DNA of 48,393 nt from a virus, in the IMG/VR virus record IMGVR_UViG_3300020312_000526, positions 1 to 48,393 of that record; one strand, 5' to 3'. The translations under genes were made by a program, and so were the position numbers. This document shows, piece after piece, positions 15,207-22,580 of this stretch (positions are counted from its first letter, which is position 1; each line of letters opens with the position of its first letter). The notes under the pieces are model-generated. The model was given only the letters and a program-made list of their open reading frames with translations. It had not been told where the DNA came from and ran no database searches.

Positions 15207-16040
15207 ATGCCCGATCTTGAAACAAAAAAGAGGAATACTGCTTTAAAGCCAATTCCTTTTGAAAGATTAGATGTTAAAAAGATTAGTGGCACTGAGGACC
15301 CTCAACGTATTTTGTTGTTGGTTCACAGAACTCTGACTGAAGCTGAAGACCCTATGGATGGGCTAGTTGATAATCAAGAGGAAACTAATCTTAGTTATTT
15401 ACCAGAAGATAAATGTGCTCACGAGTTTATTGAAGCTTGTGAATCAAAGCCGTTGATCACCTTCGCTGAATACGCTCCATTCGATCATCCTCATCTGACA
15501 CTAAGACTAAGGGCTGATCAATTCACGATTGGAGAATTAAAAGATAGAGCAAAGGGACTCGTCTTCACAAAGCAATCTTTATTTAATACAGCAGATAACT
15601 ACAGGAGACCAGTGATCGATCATAAGATGCCTCTCACTGAAGTAATTTATTCTCGTGTTCCTGGAAATTATCCTCAAGATGAAGGTGAGAGATTTGACTG
15701 GCGTGAAGAGGATATGGATGAACAACTTGCACACGGCTACTCAGGATGTATCGATTTCAATATTGCTCGCATCCGTGGTGTGCCAATAGAAACTGCACTG
15801 CAGTCACTACCACAAAATTTATTGATTAACGCTACAGTAACAGGGAGTCTTGGTGATTGGCTTCGCTTCCTATGTCATGCTTCTTCCTTAAATGGCTCCT
15901 ATGAGTTGAGGTCCATGTACGGAATGATTGCATCTCAGGTTCGCAAGTTTGCTCCAGAGATTTATAGATGGTGGTATTCGGGATTTCAAAAGCAAGAATC
16001 AGCAGAACCAAACAGCAGGTTTGAGTCGAGCGTGATCTGA
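15207..16040 (+). CDS. ThyX-like protein (flavin-dependent thymidylate synthase relative), degenerate
   Basis: 277 aa. The C-terminal part RIRGVPIETALQSLPQNLLI NATVTGSLGDWLRFL ... SYELRSMYGMIASQVRKFAP EIYRWW follows the ThyX helix-strand order (ARxxLP, T-x-T-x-N/S, W..FL, EIR, P). The classical RHRxxSxNExS flavin/dUMP motif cannot be seen, so it may be inactive or belong to a divergent branch. The dCMP deaminase upstream supports a dTMP pathway context. Moderate to low certainty. Confidence 0.35.
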   Translation: MPDLETKKRNTALKPIPFERLDVKKISGTEDPQRILLLVHRTLTEAEDPMDGLVDNQEETNLSYLPEDKCAHEFIEACESKPLITFAEYAPFDHPHLTLRLRADQFTIGELKDRAKGLVFTKQSLFNTADNYRRPVIDHKMPLTEVIYSRVPGNYPQDEGERFDWREEDMDEQLAHGYSGCIDFNIARIRGVPIETALQSLPQNLLINATVTGSLGDWLRFLCHASSLNGSYELRSMYGMIASQVRKFAPEIYRWWYSGFQKQESAEPNSRFESSVI

Positions 16041-16042
16041 AT

Positions 16043-16249
16043 ATGTTAGAAATTTCACTCCTAGGTGATCTTTATTCATCTGTTTCTGATTTAACTGATG
16101 AACTCATAGACGATCCTGAATACAGAAAGTATGTTCCACTTCTCTCAAGCGTGGAATATATCTTAGACGCCATTTACGTTTCTATCTCGAACGAATATTT
16201 AAATGGCAAGACCAAAACCAGCGGAACTTCTAGTCAAGTTCTTTCCTGA
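16043..16249 (+). CDS. Small hypothetical protein, 68 aa
   Basis: ATG 3 bases after the ThyX-like stop; acidic and helical (LLGDLYSSVSDLTDELIDDP EYRKYVPLLSSVEYILDAIY). The last 16 residues lie in the overlap with the next gene. No family recognised. Likely cotranscribed with its neighbours. Confidence 0.5.
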   Translation: MLEISLLGDLYSSVSDLTDELIDDPEYRKYVPLLSSVEYILDAIYVSISNEYLNGKTKTSGTSSQVLS

Positions 16250-16658
16250 GTTACTTGATAAGTCACTTCCAAAAGTAAACAAGGAAGCATCCAGAGAATT
16301 AAATACTCGAATCTGCGAAGCAATAATCTCTGACCTAATCAACAAATACGACAGCCTTCATAGCTACATGGGTGAAGGTGCTTTGATCGTCAGGCTTGGT
16401 ACTCGTCATGGCAAAGATAATATAGAAAACAATAATTACATCAATCGGTTCACCCTTGAAAAAGATCTAAGGGACGCTCGCGAGAACAAGGACGAAACTG
16501 TTGTTGAATTTTTAAGCGACGTAATAAGCAAAGTAAAAGCGACAGATGTCAACGAAGAGATCTGCATTGTTTTAATCGATAATTCAGGAGGTTCATGTTG
16601 CGTTATTCCAAGGGATGATCCTGCCAAACGAATAGCCGCAATGATGGATGGACTCTAA
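16203..16658 (+). CDS. Hypothetical protein, 151 aa
   Basis: ATG 16203, 47-base overlap with the preceding frame. Alpha/beta pattern with a central charged helix (FTLEKDLRDARENKDETVVE) and a strand EEICIVLIDNSGGSCCVIPR. No domain recognised. It ends 2 bases before the Dam-like gene. Confidence 0.55.
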   Translation: MARPKPAELLVKFFPELLDKSLPKVNKEASRELNTRICEAIISDLINKYDSLHSYMGEGALIVRLGTRHGKDNIENNNYINRFTLEKDLRDARENKDETVVEFLSDVISKVKATDVNEEICIVLIDNSGGSCCVIPRDDPAKRIAAMMDGL

Positions 16659-16660
16659 AC

Positions 16661-17284
16661 ATGTCCACCACAAGGGTTGATCGATGTGACCTTGCTCCTC
16701 CAAGCAGCGTAGTACAAGGTGCTCGCTCAGTTCTAGGAGCGATCGATCTTGATCCTTACTCGACACCAGATATTAATCGTTTAGTTACCGCAGCTCGGTT
16801 CTACGACCGAGACGAAGAAACTCTCGATGACATTATTCGGAAAACTTGGGATGTTCCTGGGGAAGGACGAGTCTTTGTCGGTGCGCCTGCAGGAGCTGGA
16901 TTAACAAGAAGACTGATCAATAAAACACTGCAGGAATACAGGGCAGGACGGATTAGTCATGCTGTGATTTTTATTGGGCATAACGAGGCCATTATCCGTT
17001 CTCCGTGGCTTTGGGACTTTCCTATTTGCTTTCCGTTTAGAAGATTAAGACCTCAGTGGTGGGACGACGAGCTTGAAGTCTTTCGTGGAATATCTCCTGC
17101 CGATTGGTCAGCCGTTGCCTATTTGCCACCGACTGATCCAACTCAATTCCACACCATGCTCTCAAGGTTTCATAACGCTTTTAGTCCTGTAGGTCGCGTT
17201 GTCTTCAATGAATTCAGTGGTGAATCCGATTGGGTTGATTCCTACAAGGCAACTTTCGGCAAGGATTACGACTACAGAGGATGA
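16661..17284 (+). CDS. Phage Dam-like N6-adenine methyltransferase fold lacking catalytic NPPY
   Basis: 207 aa. The order VLGAIDLDPYSTPDINRLVT, AARFYDRDEETLDDIIRKTW, GRVFVGAPAGAGLTRRLINK, SHAVIFIGHNEAIIRSPW, FPICFPFRRLRPQWW matches phage-type DNA N6-adenine methyltransferases (LDPxA...W.g..f.NPPY...lvp...). Where NPPY/DPPY is expected the sequence reads VGAPAGAG, so methyl transfer is unlikely. It could be a pseudoenzyme that binds DNA or blocks a host methylase or restriction system. Fold assignment is by pattern only. Confidence 0.5.
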   Translation: MSTTRVDRCDLAPPSSVVQGARSVLGAIDLDPYSTPDINRLVTAARFYDRDEETLDDIIRKTWDVPGEGRVFVGAPAGAGLTRRLINKTLQEYRAGRISHAVIFIGHNEAIIRSPWLWDFPICFPFRRLRPQWWDDELEVFRGISPADWSAVAYLPPTDPTQFHTMLSRFHNAFSPVGRVVFNEFSGESDWVDSYKATFGKDYDYRG

Positions 17285-17285
17285 G

Positions 17286-17696
17286 ATGAGAACCTTTCAA
17301 GCACCTGACGGGAATCGATATCTTGGAATACGTTCTGTTGTATACGACTCCTGGATCATGTGGAATGATGTTCTACCCGATCCTTCTGATGGCCATCCTT
17401 TAATGACACAGGATATATACGAAAACATTACCGAGCTTGGTTTGCGTATTCATAAACTTCATCAATCAATGCCTAACTACAAGCAATTAACTGAGTCACC
17501 TTTTAACTTCGTTCTTTGGTGGGACCCTGAGGATGATGATGTTGACTGGAACCGAGGGAAAGTCTGTCGGTTCATGATTGATGATTATTCCGCTGAAGAT
17601 ATTCTTTTCTATAGCAAGGCCAAAAAAGCAAATAAAGTATTGATTAAGCCAATGACAAGTCGGCTCGTTGAAGCTCGTATTATTCCAAAGACTTAA
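17286..17696 (+). CDS. Hypothetical protein, 136 aa
   Basis: I choose ATG 17286 (MRTFQAPDGNRYLGIRSVVY), 1 base after the Dam-like stop, over upstream starts inside that gene. Trp- and Asp-rich (FVLWWDPEDDDVDWNRGKVC). Its stop overlaps that of the minus-strand microprotein gene. No family recognised. Confidence 0.6.
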   Translation: MRTFQAPDGNRYLGIRSVVYDSWIMWNDVLPDPSDGHPLMTQDIYENITELGLRIHKLHQSMPNYKQLTESPFNFVLWWDPEDDDVDWNRGKVCRFMIDDYSAEDILFYSKAKKANKVLIKPMTSRLVEARIIPKT

Positions 17697-17809
17697 CGTT
17701 TCCTCCAGTTACTCCTTCTTGTGGGTAGCTCTCGTGATTTCTTATAGACAAAATATAAGTTTGTGTAGGCAGCAACCACAAGCAGCATCAATAGAAAAGT
17801 GTTAATCAT
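17693..17809 (-). CDS. 38-aa single-span membrane microprotein
   Basis: ATG 17809-17807 overlaps the TAA of the upstream gene by one base (TAATG), a translational coupling signal. The product is MINTFLLMLLVVAAYTNLYF then VYKKSRELPTRRSNWRKR: one hydrophobic helix with a basic cytoplasmic tail. Function unknown; small membrane proteins of this type can be lysis accessories or host-envelope modulators. Confidence 0.6.
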   Translation of the reverse strand: MINTFLLMLLVVAAYTNLYFVYKKSRELPTRRSNWRKR

Positions 17810-18060
17810 TATGTTCCTAAGTCCCTCCTTGCTTCCCATGCCTCTCTCTTTGCTCCATATTCATCTAGCGAATCTCTAAAGATTTGACTTTGTTCTGCTT
17901 GCTCAGCCGACCTACGATTTAAAACATTAATACCGCTTCCATCATCAATACTTTTTCTTCCTCCTGTACTTCCGCCATAACTTTGTGCGGCATGATTTGC
18001 TCTTCTTGCCTTCGCTAAATATTGTCTAACCAGCCTGTCTTTTGGGTTAGTGAACGTCAT
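17809..18060 (-). CDS. Hypothetical basic/charged protein, 83 aa
   Basis: Soluble, charged protein (MTFTNPKDRLVRQYLAKARR ANHAAQSYGGSTGG...), ending EAWEARRDLGT. Its start lies inside the end of the upstream membrane gene (14-base overlap), and its stop overlaps the next start. Middle gene of a three-gene minus-strand unit. Unknown function. Confidence 0.6.
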   Translation of the reverse strand: MTFTNPKDRLVRQYLAKARRANHAAQSYGGSTGGRKSIDDGSGINVLNRRSAEQAEQSQIFRDSLDEYGAKREAWEARRDLGT

Positions 18061-18301
18061 ATTGTGCTCCTAAGAATAATAGTTTCTCTGGCCATTGTTT
18101 TTGTGGAACGTACTTAATCATTAGGTAGAAATGAAAGTTATGAACCATCGTCAACATCACGATAACTAATGTCGGAGTTAGGCCTCTGTGGTCATTCAGT
18201 ACCTCATTACATAAATGGAAACCTTCAAATAACTGTCTCTCCATTTGATGGATCGTCAGCTCCTTGACTTTATCCCTTGTTTTGCGTGGCTTGTCACTCA
18301 A
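18047..18301 (-). CDS. Small protein with one hydrophobic helix, 84 aa
   Basis: The charged N-terminus (MSDKPRKTRDKVKELTIHQM) is followed by a hydrophobic segment (TPTLVIVMLTMVHNFHFYLM) that probably spans the membrane, then a short tail. First gene of a minus-strand unit with two more small genes. Divergent from the diphosphohydrolase gene at 18359. No family recognised; holin-like by form only. Confidence 0.6.
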   Translation of the reverse strand: MSDKPRKTRDKVKELTIHQMERQLFEGFHLCNEVLNDHRGLTPTLVIVMLTMVHNFHFYLMIKYVPQKQWPEKLLFLGAQYDVH

Positions 18302-18358
18302 AGCGATTGCCTTATCTTTTTCCTAAGCTTATCCTAGGCACAATAGTAATAGGTATTG

Positions 18359-18826
18359 GTGAAAACACGATTTGATTTATTGCCTTGGAACTCAATTACT
18401 GACATTACAGATGTTCTCACTTCAGGCGCTGACAAGTATGGCGCTTCTAACTGGTGCAGAGGTACCGACTGGAGCAGATACTTCTCAGCTTTATGTCGAC
18501 ACATATTTGCATGGTGGACAGGAGAAGACAGAGATCCAGAAACAGGCAGAAGTCACCTCGCACACGCTGGATGCTGCCTGCTCTTTTTGATGGAGTACCA
18601 GCGCAATAGCTGGGGAACTGATGATCGAATACCAGTTCCAGACGGTGAAGTTTTCGTGAAAGACGATGAGCGTAAAACTCATACATCTTTATCTCCTATT
18701 TGTGAATTTGACTATGAACTCTATAAGGAAGTTTTGAAGTGCCATCCAGAAGATTTACAGAGTCTCAAATTCTCCACTGAGTGGACTCCTGCTCATGTTG
18801 ATCACATCGACTTGGGCTTGGATTAA
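18359..18826 (+). CDS. dATP/dGTP diphosphohydrolase-type protein (DUF5664/MazZ-like)
   Basis: 155 aa from GTG 18359 (a TTG at 18356 is an alternative). The conserved block KTRFDLLPWNSITDITDVLT SGADKYGASNWCRG, then YFSALCRHIFAWWTGEDRDP ETGRSHLAHAGCCLLFLMEY, is the all-alpha fold with EDxDPxxG and H motifs of the phage dATP/dGTP diphosphohydrolase N-terminal family. Related MazZ enzymes act in phages that use 2-aminoadenine. No PurZ or dedicated polymerase is seen here, so it more likely tunes dNTP pools. Its stop overlaps the halogenase start. Confidence 0.75.
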   Translation: MKTRFDLLPWNSITDITDVLTSGADKYGASNWCRGTDWSRYFSALCRHIFAWWTGEDRDPETGRSHLAHAGCCLLFLMEYQRNSWGTDDRIPVPDGEVFVKDDERKTHTSLSPICEFDYELYKEVLKCHPEDLQSLKFSTEWTPAHVDHIDLGLD

Positions 18827-19992
18827 TGATGAAAATATCTATTATTGGTGCTGGAAATGCAGGTTGTTTTACAGCCTTGCAATTAGCGGATTACGCAAAA
18901 GATGCTGGCTTGGATCTCGTTATTGAGATCATTTATAACCCTGAAATCTCCCCTCAAAGAGTAGGTCAAGCGACCTTTCCTCATCACTCATTTTTACTTT
19001 GGAATTCGCTGCCTAATGAATTTAATTGGGAGAAGAATCAAGTTGATGCGACATTAAAAACTGGCATCAATTACGAGGGCTGGGGAAAGGTTAATAAACA
19101 ATTTTTTCATCCATTTCCTGCTCACCAAGCGGGGATGCATTTCTATCCTCCAAGCCTACAAAGTTTTGTCCTGAATTCTGGCATCTTTGATATTAAAGCT
19201 GGTGATGTCAAAGACTATTCGGAAGTCGATGCTGACTTTATTTTTGACTGTAGAGGACGTCCTAAAGATTTATTAGAAGACAGCTATACACCTTTAGTTA
19301 ACCCCATTAATACCTGTTTACTATGTAAGCCGAAATGGGATACCTCTGGTAATCCTTTCACCAGAGCTGTCGCTACTCAAGATGGTTGGAGTTTTATCCT
19401 TCCTTCTAAGCCGAACTCTCCATCGAGCCAGGGTTCTCTCGGCTATTTGTACAACAGAAGTATCACTGGAAAAAGTGATGCTATTCAGAATTTAAAAAAT
19501 AGATTTGATGTTTATACAACTGATTACATTGAATTCGATAACTACATAGCTAAAGAACCAATCATTGATGAAAGAGTTTTCCTAAATGGAAATCGTCTTT
19601 ATTTCCTTGAACCATTAGAAGCTACAGCAATTTTTATCTACACCGAATGGGTGGTCAAATGCTGTGGTGCAATTCTTTCTTACGACAAGAAGCCATGCAT
19701 TGAAAGACTGAAGATTGAAATTCACCAATTAATTCATCAAGTTGAACGATTTATTCTTTGGCATTATCAATCTGGTTCTCAATACGATTCGAAATTCTGG
19801 GACTACGCAAGCAAATTAGAAATCGAAAAACCTGATCCAAAATTCGACGAATTAATTAAAAGCTTAAATCAAACATCATTGATCGGTGTTAAACATTCCG
19901 AGCAGTCTGGACGTTTCCCTGGTGGTAACTACGGAGTATGGGCACCTACCAGTGGCAAATACTGGCTCGAAGGAATCGGAGCAGAATCATGA
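18826..19992 (+). CDS. Flavin-dependent halogenase (tryptophan halogenase-like)
   Basis: 388 aa. FAD site IIGAGNAGCFTALQLADY (GxGxxG, residues 8-13). TLKTGINYEGW (Lys78) corresponds to the catalytic lysine region; DGWSFILP (about 187) resembles the WxWxIP halogenase signature with the first Trp shifted; YFLEPLEATAIF (about 262) matches the chloride/Glu region. Tryptophan halogenase-like genes occur in marine cyanophages; substrate unknown. Shorter than PrnA-type enzymes (about 530 aa), so the substrate pocket must differ. It follows the diphosphohydrolase gene with a 1-base overlap. Confidence 0.8.
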   Translation: MMKISIIGAGNAGCFTALQLADYAKDAGLDLVIEIIYNPEISPQRVGQATFPHHSFLLWNSLPNEFNWEKNQVDATLKTGINYEGWGKVNKQFFHPFPAHQAGMHFYPPSLQSFVLNSGIFDIKAGDVKDYSEVDADFIFDCRGRPKDLLEDSYTPLVNPINTCLLCKPKWDTSGNPFTRAVATQDGWSFILPSKPNSPSSQGSLGYLYNRSITGKSDAIQNLKNRFDVYTTDYIEFDNYIAKEPIIDERVFLNGNRLYFLEPLEATAIFIYTEWVVKCCGAILSYDKKPCIERLKIEIHQLIHQVERFILWHYQSGSQYDSKFWDYASKLEIEKPDPKFDELIKSLNQTSLIGVKHSEQSGRFPGGNYGVWAPTSGKYWLEGIGAES

Positions 19993-20141
19993 ATTGTTGG
20001 CACTGCAAAGACGAATTAATTTGGGGCAGTGATTCCAATATCCCTGAACATCTTGAGCGAGAGGAATTTGATTTTATTACTTTCTTGACTTGCCCTACAT
20101 GTAAGTCAGAAGTAGAGGTATGGCACTACAAAGGAAGCTAA
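19989..20141 (+). CDS. 50-aa zinc-ribbon protein coupled to the halogenase
   Basis: ATG 19989 overlaps the halogenase TGA (ATGA). The product MNCWHCKDELIWG ... FLTCPTCKSEVEVWHYKGS has two CxxC knuckles, a compact zinc ribbon. Tight coupling suggests it works with the halogenase, for example as a structural partner or regulator; this is inference. Its stop overlaps the minus-strand microprotein at 20138-20221. Confidence 0.75.
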   Translation: MNCWHCKDELIWGSDSNIPEHLEREEFDFITFLTCPTCKSEVEVWHYKGS

Positions 20142-20221
20142 TATCGCCTTTCTGGATAGATAAATAAGAACCAATAAATCAATAAAATTATCAAACAAAT
20201 CGTTGGTATTATCCAGCTCAC
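20138..20221 (-). CDS. 27-aa hydrophobic microprotein
   Basis: GTG 20221-20219 overlaps the TAG stop of the upstream gene (TAGTG). The peptide VSWIIPTICLIILLIYWFLF IYPERRY is almost entirely one membrane helix with a basic end. The coupling overlap is the main support; translation is not shown. It may be a small membrane subunit acting with the upstream membrane protein. Confidence 0.4.
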   Translation of the reverse strand: MSWIIPTICLIILLIYWFLFIYPERRY

Positions 20222-20679
20222 TACTGTCTTGGCTTCCTACCTCGTGGCTTCATTTGTCTAGCTAATTCTTCAATCTGCGGAATTGGAATATCTAATTGAT
20301 CAGATACCCTGCTTTGCAATTCCTGAATCTTTGCCATGTTCTGCTTATTCAATTCCTGATAGGAAGTGGGTAGAGGAGGGGTAGGAGGTTGCGGTGCAAC
20401 AGGCTGCTGCTGCTGACTTTGTAGTGCTAATCCAATGTTGTTCATCTCGGACTGCACCTGAGCCACAACAAGAGGCGGAACTTTGTTGATGGCATCTTGA
20501 ACCTCGTTCCTTGTTATTAATGTTGGTATCACCCTCTCGATCGCATCAATTCTCGGATCTGTAGGTACCACTTGATTATCTGATTTTTTACCTTTCACTC
20601 CAAAACTTACAAATTGCCCTGCAGCCAACCCAATCACACCCGACATCAAACCAGCAATGAGTAATTCCATAAGCTCCAT
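20221..20679 (-). CDS. Membrane-anchored protein with Gln/Pro linker, 152 aa
   Basis: N-terminal hydrophobic helix MELMELLIAGLMSGVIGLAA GQFVSFG, then a charged helical region, a QQQQPVAPQPPTPPLP linker (about 90-105), and a basic C-terminal end (MKPRGRKPRQ). The anchor plus flexible linker plus helical head resembles a small inner-membrane spanin or tail-anchored scaffold, but there is no specific match. The start lies 12 bases from a TTGCACTATGCAA palindrome. Confidence 0.6.
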   Translation of the reverse strand: MELMELLIAGLMSGVIGLAAGQFVSFGVKGKKSDNQVVPTDPRIDAIERVIPTLITRNEVQDAINKVPPLVVAQVQSEMNNIGLALQSQQQQPVAPQPPTPPLPTSYQELNKQNMAKIQELQSRVSDQLDIPIPQIEELARQMKPRGRKPRQ

Positions 20680-20680
20680 C

Positions 20681-20693
20681 TTGCACTATGCAA
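20681..20693. promoter_or_regulatory. Palindrome TTGCA-CTA-TGCAA
   Basis: A perfect 13-bp palindrome (5-bp arms, CTA centre) immediately upstream of the minus-strand gene ending at 20679. A related palindrome, TCTTACA-TAG-TGTAAGA, lies at 31642-31658 upstream of another minus-strand gene. Candidate operator or promoter element. Confidence 0.35.
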
Positions 20694-20721
20694 TCTAGTG
20701 CATCTCAACATGAATTGCTAA

Positions 20722-21045
20722 TTACTCGTCTTTCGTCATGACAATTTCTTCCATATCTAAGACAAAGTTGGCTTCATCGATCATGTCTTGAAAAACTTCT
20801 GTTTCTTCTTCGAATATCAACTCATCTGAATCATCGTCTTCCAAAGGAAAACAGGGAGAACCTTCATTGAATTTAAAGACATAACCAGCCTCTTTACTAG
20901 CAGCAAGAAAGACTTGCTTCTGCCTGAACCGCCCCTCCCAGCAACTTAGTAATGCGTCGACCAACTCGTCCTTGGACTGAGTCTTGGCTTCCATTGCAAT
21001 CTTGTGCAAGAGAAAAATTTGCTCGTCGGTTAGGTTTGGATTCAT
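20722..21045 (-). CDS. Acidic protein with NblA-like N-terminal helix pattern
   Basis: 107 aa; the start is set by a good AGGAG 10 bases upstream of ATG 21045. The N-terminal half, MNPNLTDEQIFLLHKIAMEA KTQSKDELVDALLSCWEGRF RQKQVF, resembles by eye the two-helix LTxEQ...L...S.EEL...L pattern of NblA-type phycobilisome-degradation proteins, known in some cyanophages. The C-terminal half is very acidic and unlike NblA, which is about 60 aa. The family call is weak; the gene itself is well supported. Confidence 0.6.
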   Translation of the reverse strand: MNPNLTDEQIFLLHKIAMEAKTQSKDELVDALLSCWEGRFRQKQVFLAASKEAGYVFKFNEGSPCFPLEDDDSDELIFEEETEVFQDMIDEANFVLDMEEIVMTKDE

Positions 21046-21421
21046 CTTTGATAGCTCCTGATAAACACCATAAATCGTGCTTGGAAGGTTTGATCCACTC
21101 CTTTATTCTGTCGCACCTATCACTACAAAAAAATGATTGATCGGCATACCAAGCTTCCCAGTCACGATTTGATCCCTTCGATGAATTACATGATAGACAA
21201 GCTGGAACTAGATTCGTGCGAAGATTTTCGCCTCCATACGACTTCGGTCTAACGTGATCAATCGTTAATTGGCTATGACAATCATCGCCTTCTACATGTA
21301 ATCCGCAGTAAGCACAGCAGCCCCACTCGTCTTTGATTGATTGTCTAAAGCGTTTAAGTGCTGCCCCCTTTGATATCTCAATGAGTTCGAAACGGAAGTT
21401 CTCCCAACGTTCTGGAATCAA
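20897..21421 (-). CDS. HNH endonuclease
   Basis: Starts at TTG 21421 (no ATG available). HNH core CAYCGLHVEGDDCHSQLTID HVRPKSYGGENLRTNLVPAC LSCNSSKG, with both zinc CxxC pairs, the IDH catalytic His and the Asn. Likely a free-standing homing or nicking endonuclease. The last 50 codons (from about KHDLWCLSGAIKDE) overlap the start of the next gene by 149 bp in another frame and look unstructured, so the original C-terminus may have been altered by an insertion or frameshift. Confidence 0.75.
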   Translation of the reverse strand: MIPERWENFRFELIEISKGAALKRFRQSIKDEWGCCAYCGLHVEGDDCHSQLTIDHVRPKSYGGENLRTNLVPACLSCNSSKGSNRDWEAWYADQSFFCSDRCDRIKEWIKPSKHDLWCLSGAIKDESKPNRRANFSLAQDCNGSQDSVQGRVGRRITKLLGGAVQAEASLSCC

Positions 21422-21520
21422 AGATCTTATTCAGTTGTCATTACCCTAACCTTCATCTCATTCTTTTAGCATTCATTCATTTTTTAAAAACTCTAAAATT
21501 AGAGGTAACGCTTAAATCCA

Positions 21521-21751
21521 ATGAAGATCATCAATATTCTTGCAATCGCAAGTTTCGGCATGAGCATCTCTCTCGTTGGTGGAACGATTGCTGGCTACTT
21601 CTGGCTTACCAATCCTGCAACCATCGAGAACATCAAAAAGGAGGTGATGAAGTCAATCACTCCTGGGATTACAGATAACGTCACTAAATCTCTTCCTACA
21701 ACAAAAATACCACCATTTCCCTCTAAGACAGGCCCTGCAGTAGGGATCTAA
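21521..21751 (+). CDS. Small membrane or exported protein, 76 aa
   Basis: An N-terminal hydrophobic helix MKIINILAIASFGMSISLVG GTIAGYFWL without a clear cleavage site, then a periplasmic-type segment ending IPPFPSKTGPAVGI. GAGG lies 14 bases before the ATG. It precedes the 274-aa gene by 4 bases. Unknown function. Confidence 0.6.
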   Translation: MKIINILAIASFGMSISLVGGTIAGYFWLTNPATIENIKKEVMKSITPGITDNVTKSLPTTKIPPFPSKTGPAVGI

Positions 21752-21755
21752 ATAG

Positions 21756-22580
21756 GTGGAAGTCAAGAGAGTTTTTATCAGGAATGTCGAGGTTCCTGAT
21801 ATACCTGTATGGGCAGTTAATATCCCCGATAGCCTGCCTCTAATCCCTCCTATCACGGTCAATATAGGTTTTCCTATTATTGACATGCCTGGCTGCGTAG
21901 AAGCCCGTGAGATAGGTGGAAATGACAGTCTTTATCTAGACGACCCTAACGGCACATTAGTCCTCTGTGACGCCCCTGTTCCGACACTCCAAAACCCGCA
22001 AGTTAACCCAAATAATCTACCTCCAAAAGAAGTCGAACAAAAGGTTGTTAATCTGCCTGATGCGTCCGTAGCCAATCTTGGTAAAGGAAAGGAAGAGAAG
22101 AAAGAAACCGATGAAACGAAAAATGAAAATAATCAACAACAAGATTTCAATCAACAAAATCTCCCCTCAGGCAAACCAGAATTTAATTTGCCGAAAAATA
22201 TTGATGTCAAATTGGAATCCTGTCCTCGCCCTGATGACCCGCCCATTGGTAGTAAGGGGAAATTTGGTACTAAACGTGTCGAATCCTATTTCAGAAATGA
22301 AGACGGTGAATGTGTGACCAACTGGACTTCAGAGAAACCGCAAGATGTAGTTTTTACATATTTGCCTCCTCCTCCATTGGTCCTAACGACAGGAGCTACT
22401 GCTGCGGTTGCAGTAACTAGCTCTGTGTTGATTAAGCCTCTATCGGATTATCTGCTTAAGGTTGTGAAACCCCTTGTGAAGAAGGTTCTGAAGAAGTCTC
22501 TCCCGAAACTGTTGAAGAAGAAGCCCAAGGTGCTCTCCGTTCGTGAACGACGCCTAGAACAGAGGAGTCTTCGGAAATAG
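21756..22580 (+). CDS. Pro-rich protein with C-terminal membrane segment and basic tail
   Basis: 274 aa from GTG 21756. Residues 1-60 are beta-rich with repeated VPDIPVW, IPDSLPLIPP, FPIIDMPG. A charged low-complexity middle (KEEKKETDETKNENNQQQDF) follows, then FTYLPPPPLVLTTGATAAVA VTSSVLI, a hydrophobic stretch, and a very basic tail (VKKVLKKSLPKLLKKKPKVL). Possibly a membrane-bound protein with a cytoplasmic basic end. It overlaps the minus-strand gene by 125 bp. Confidence 0.6.
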   Translation: MEVKRVFIRNVEVPDIPVWAVNIPDSLPLIPPITVNIGFPIIDMPGCVEAREIGGNDSLYLDDPNGTLVLCDAPVPTLQNPQVNPNNLPPKEVEQKVVNLPDASVANLGKGKEEKKETDETKNENNQQQDFNQQNLPSGKPEFNLPKNIDVKLESCPRPDDPPIGSKGKFGTKRVESYFRNEDGECVTNWTSEKPQDVVFTYLPPPPLVLTTGATAAVAVTSSVLIKPLSDYLLKVVKPLVKKVLKKSLPKLLKKKPKVLSVRERRLEQRSLRK

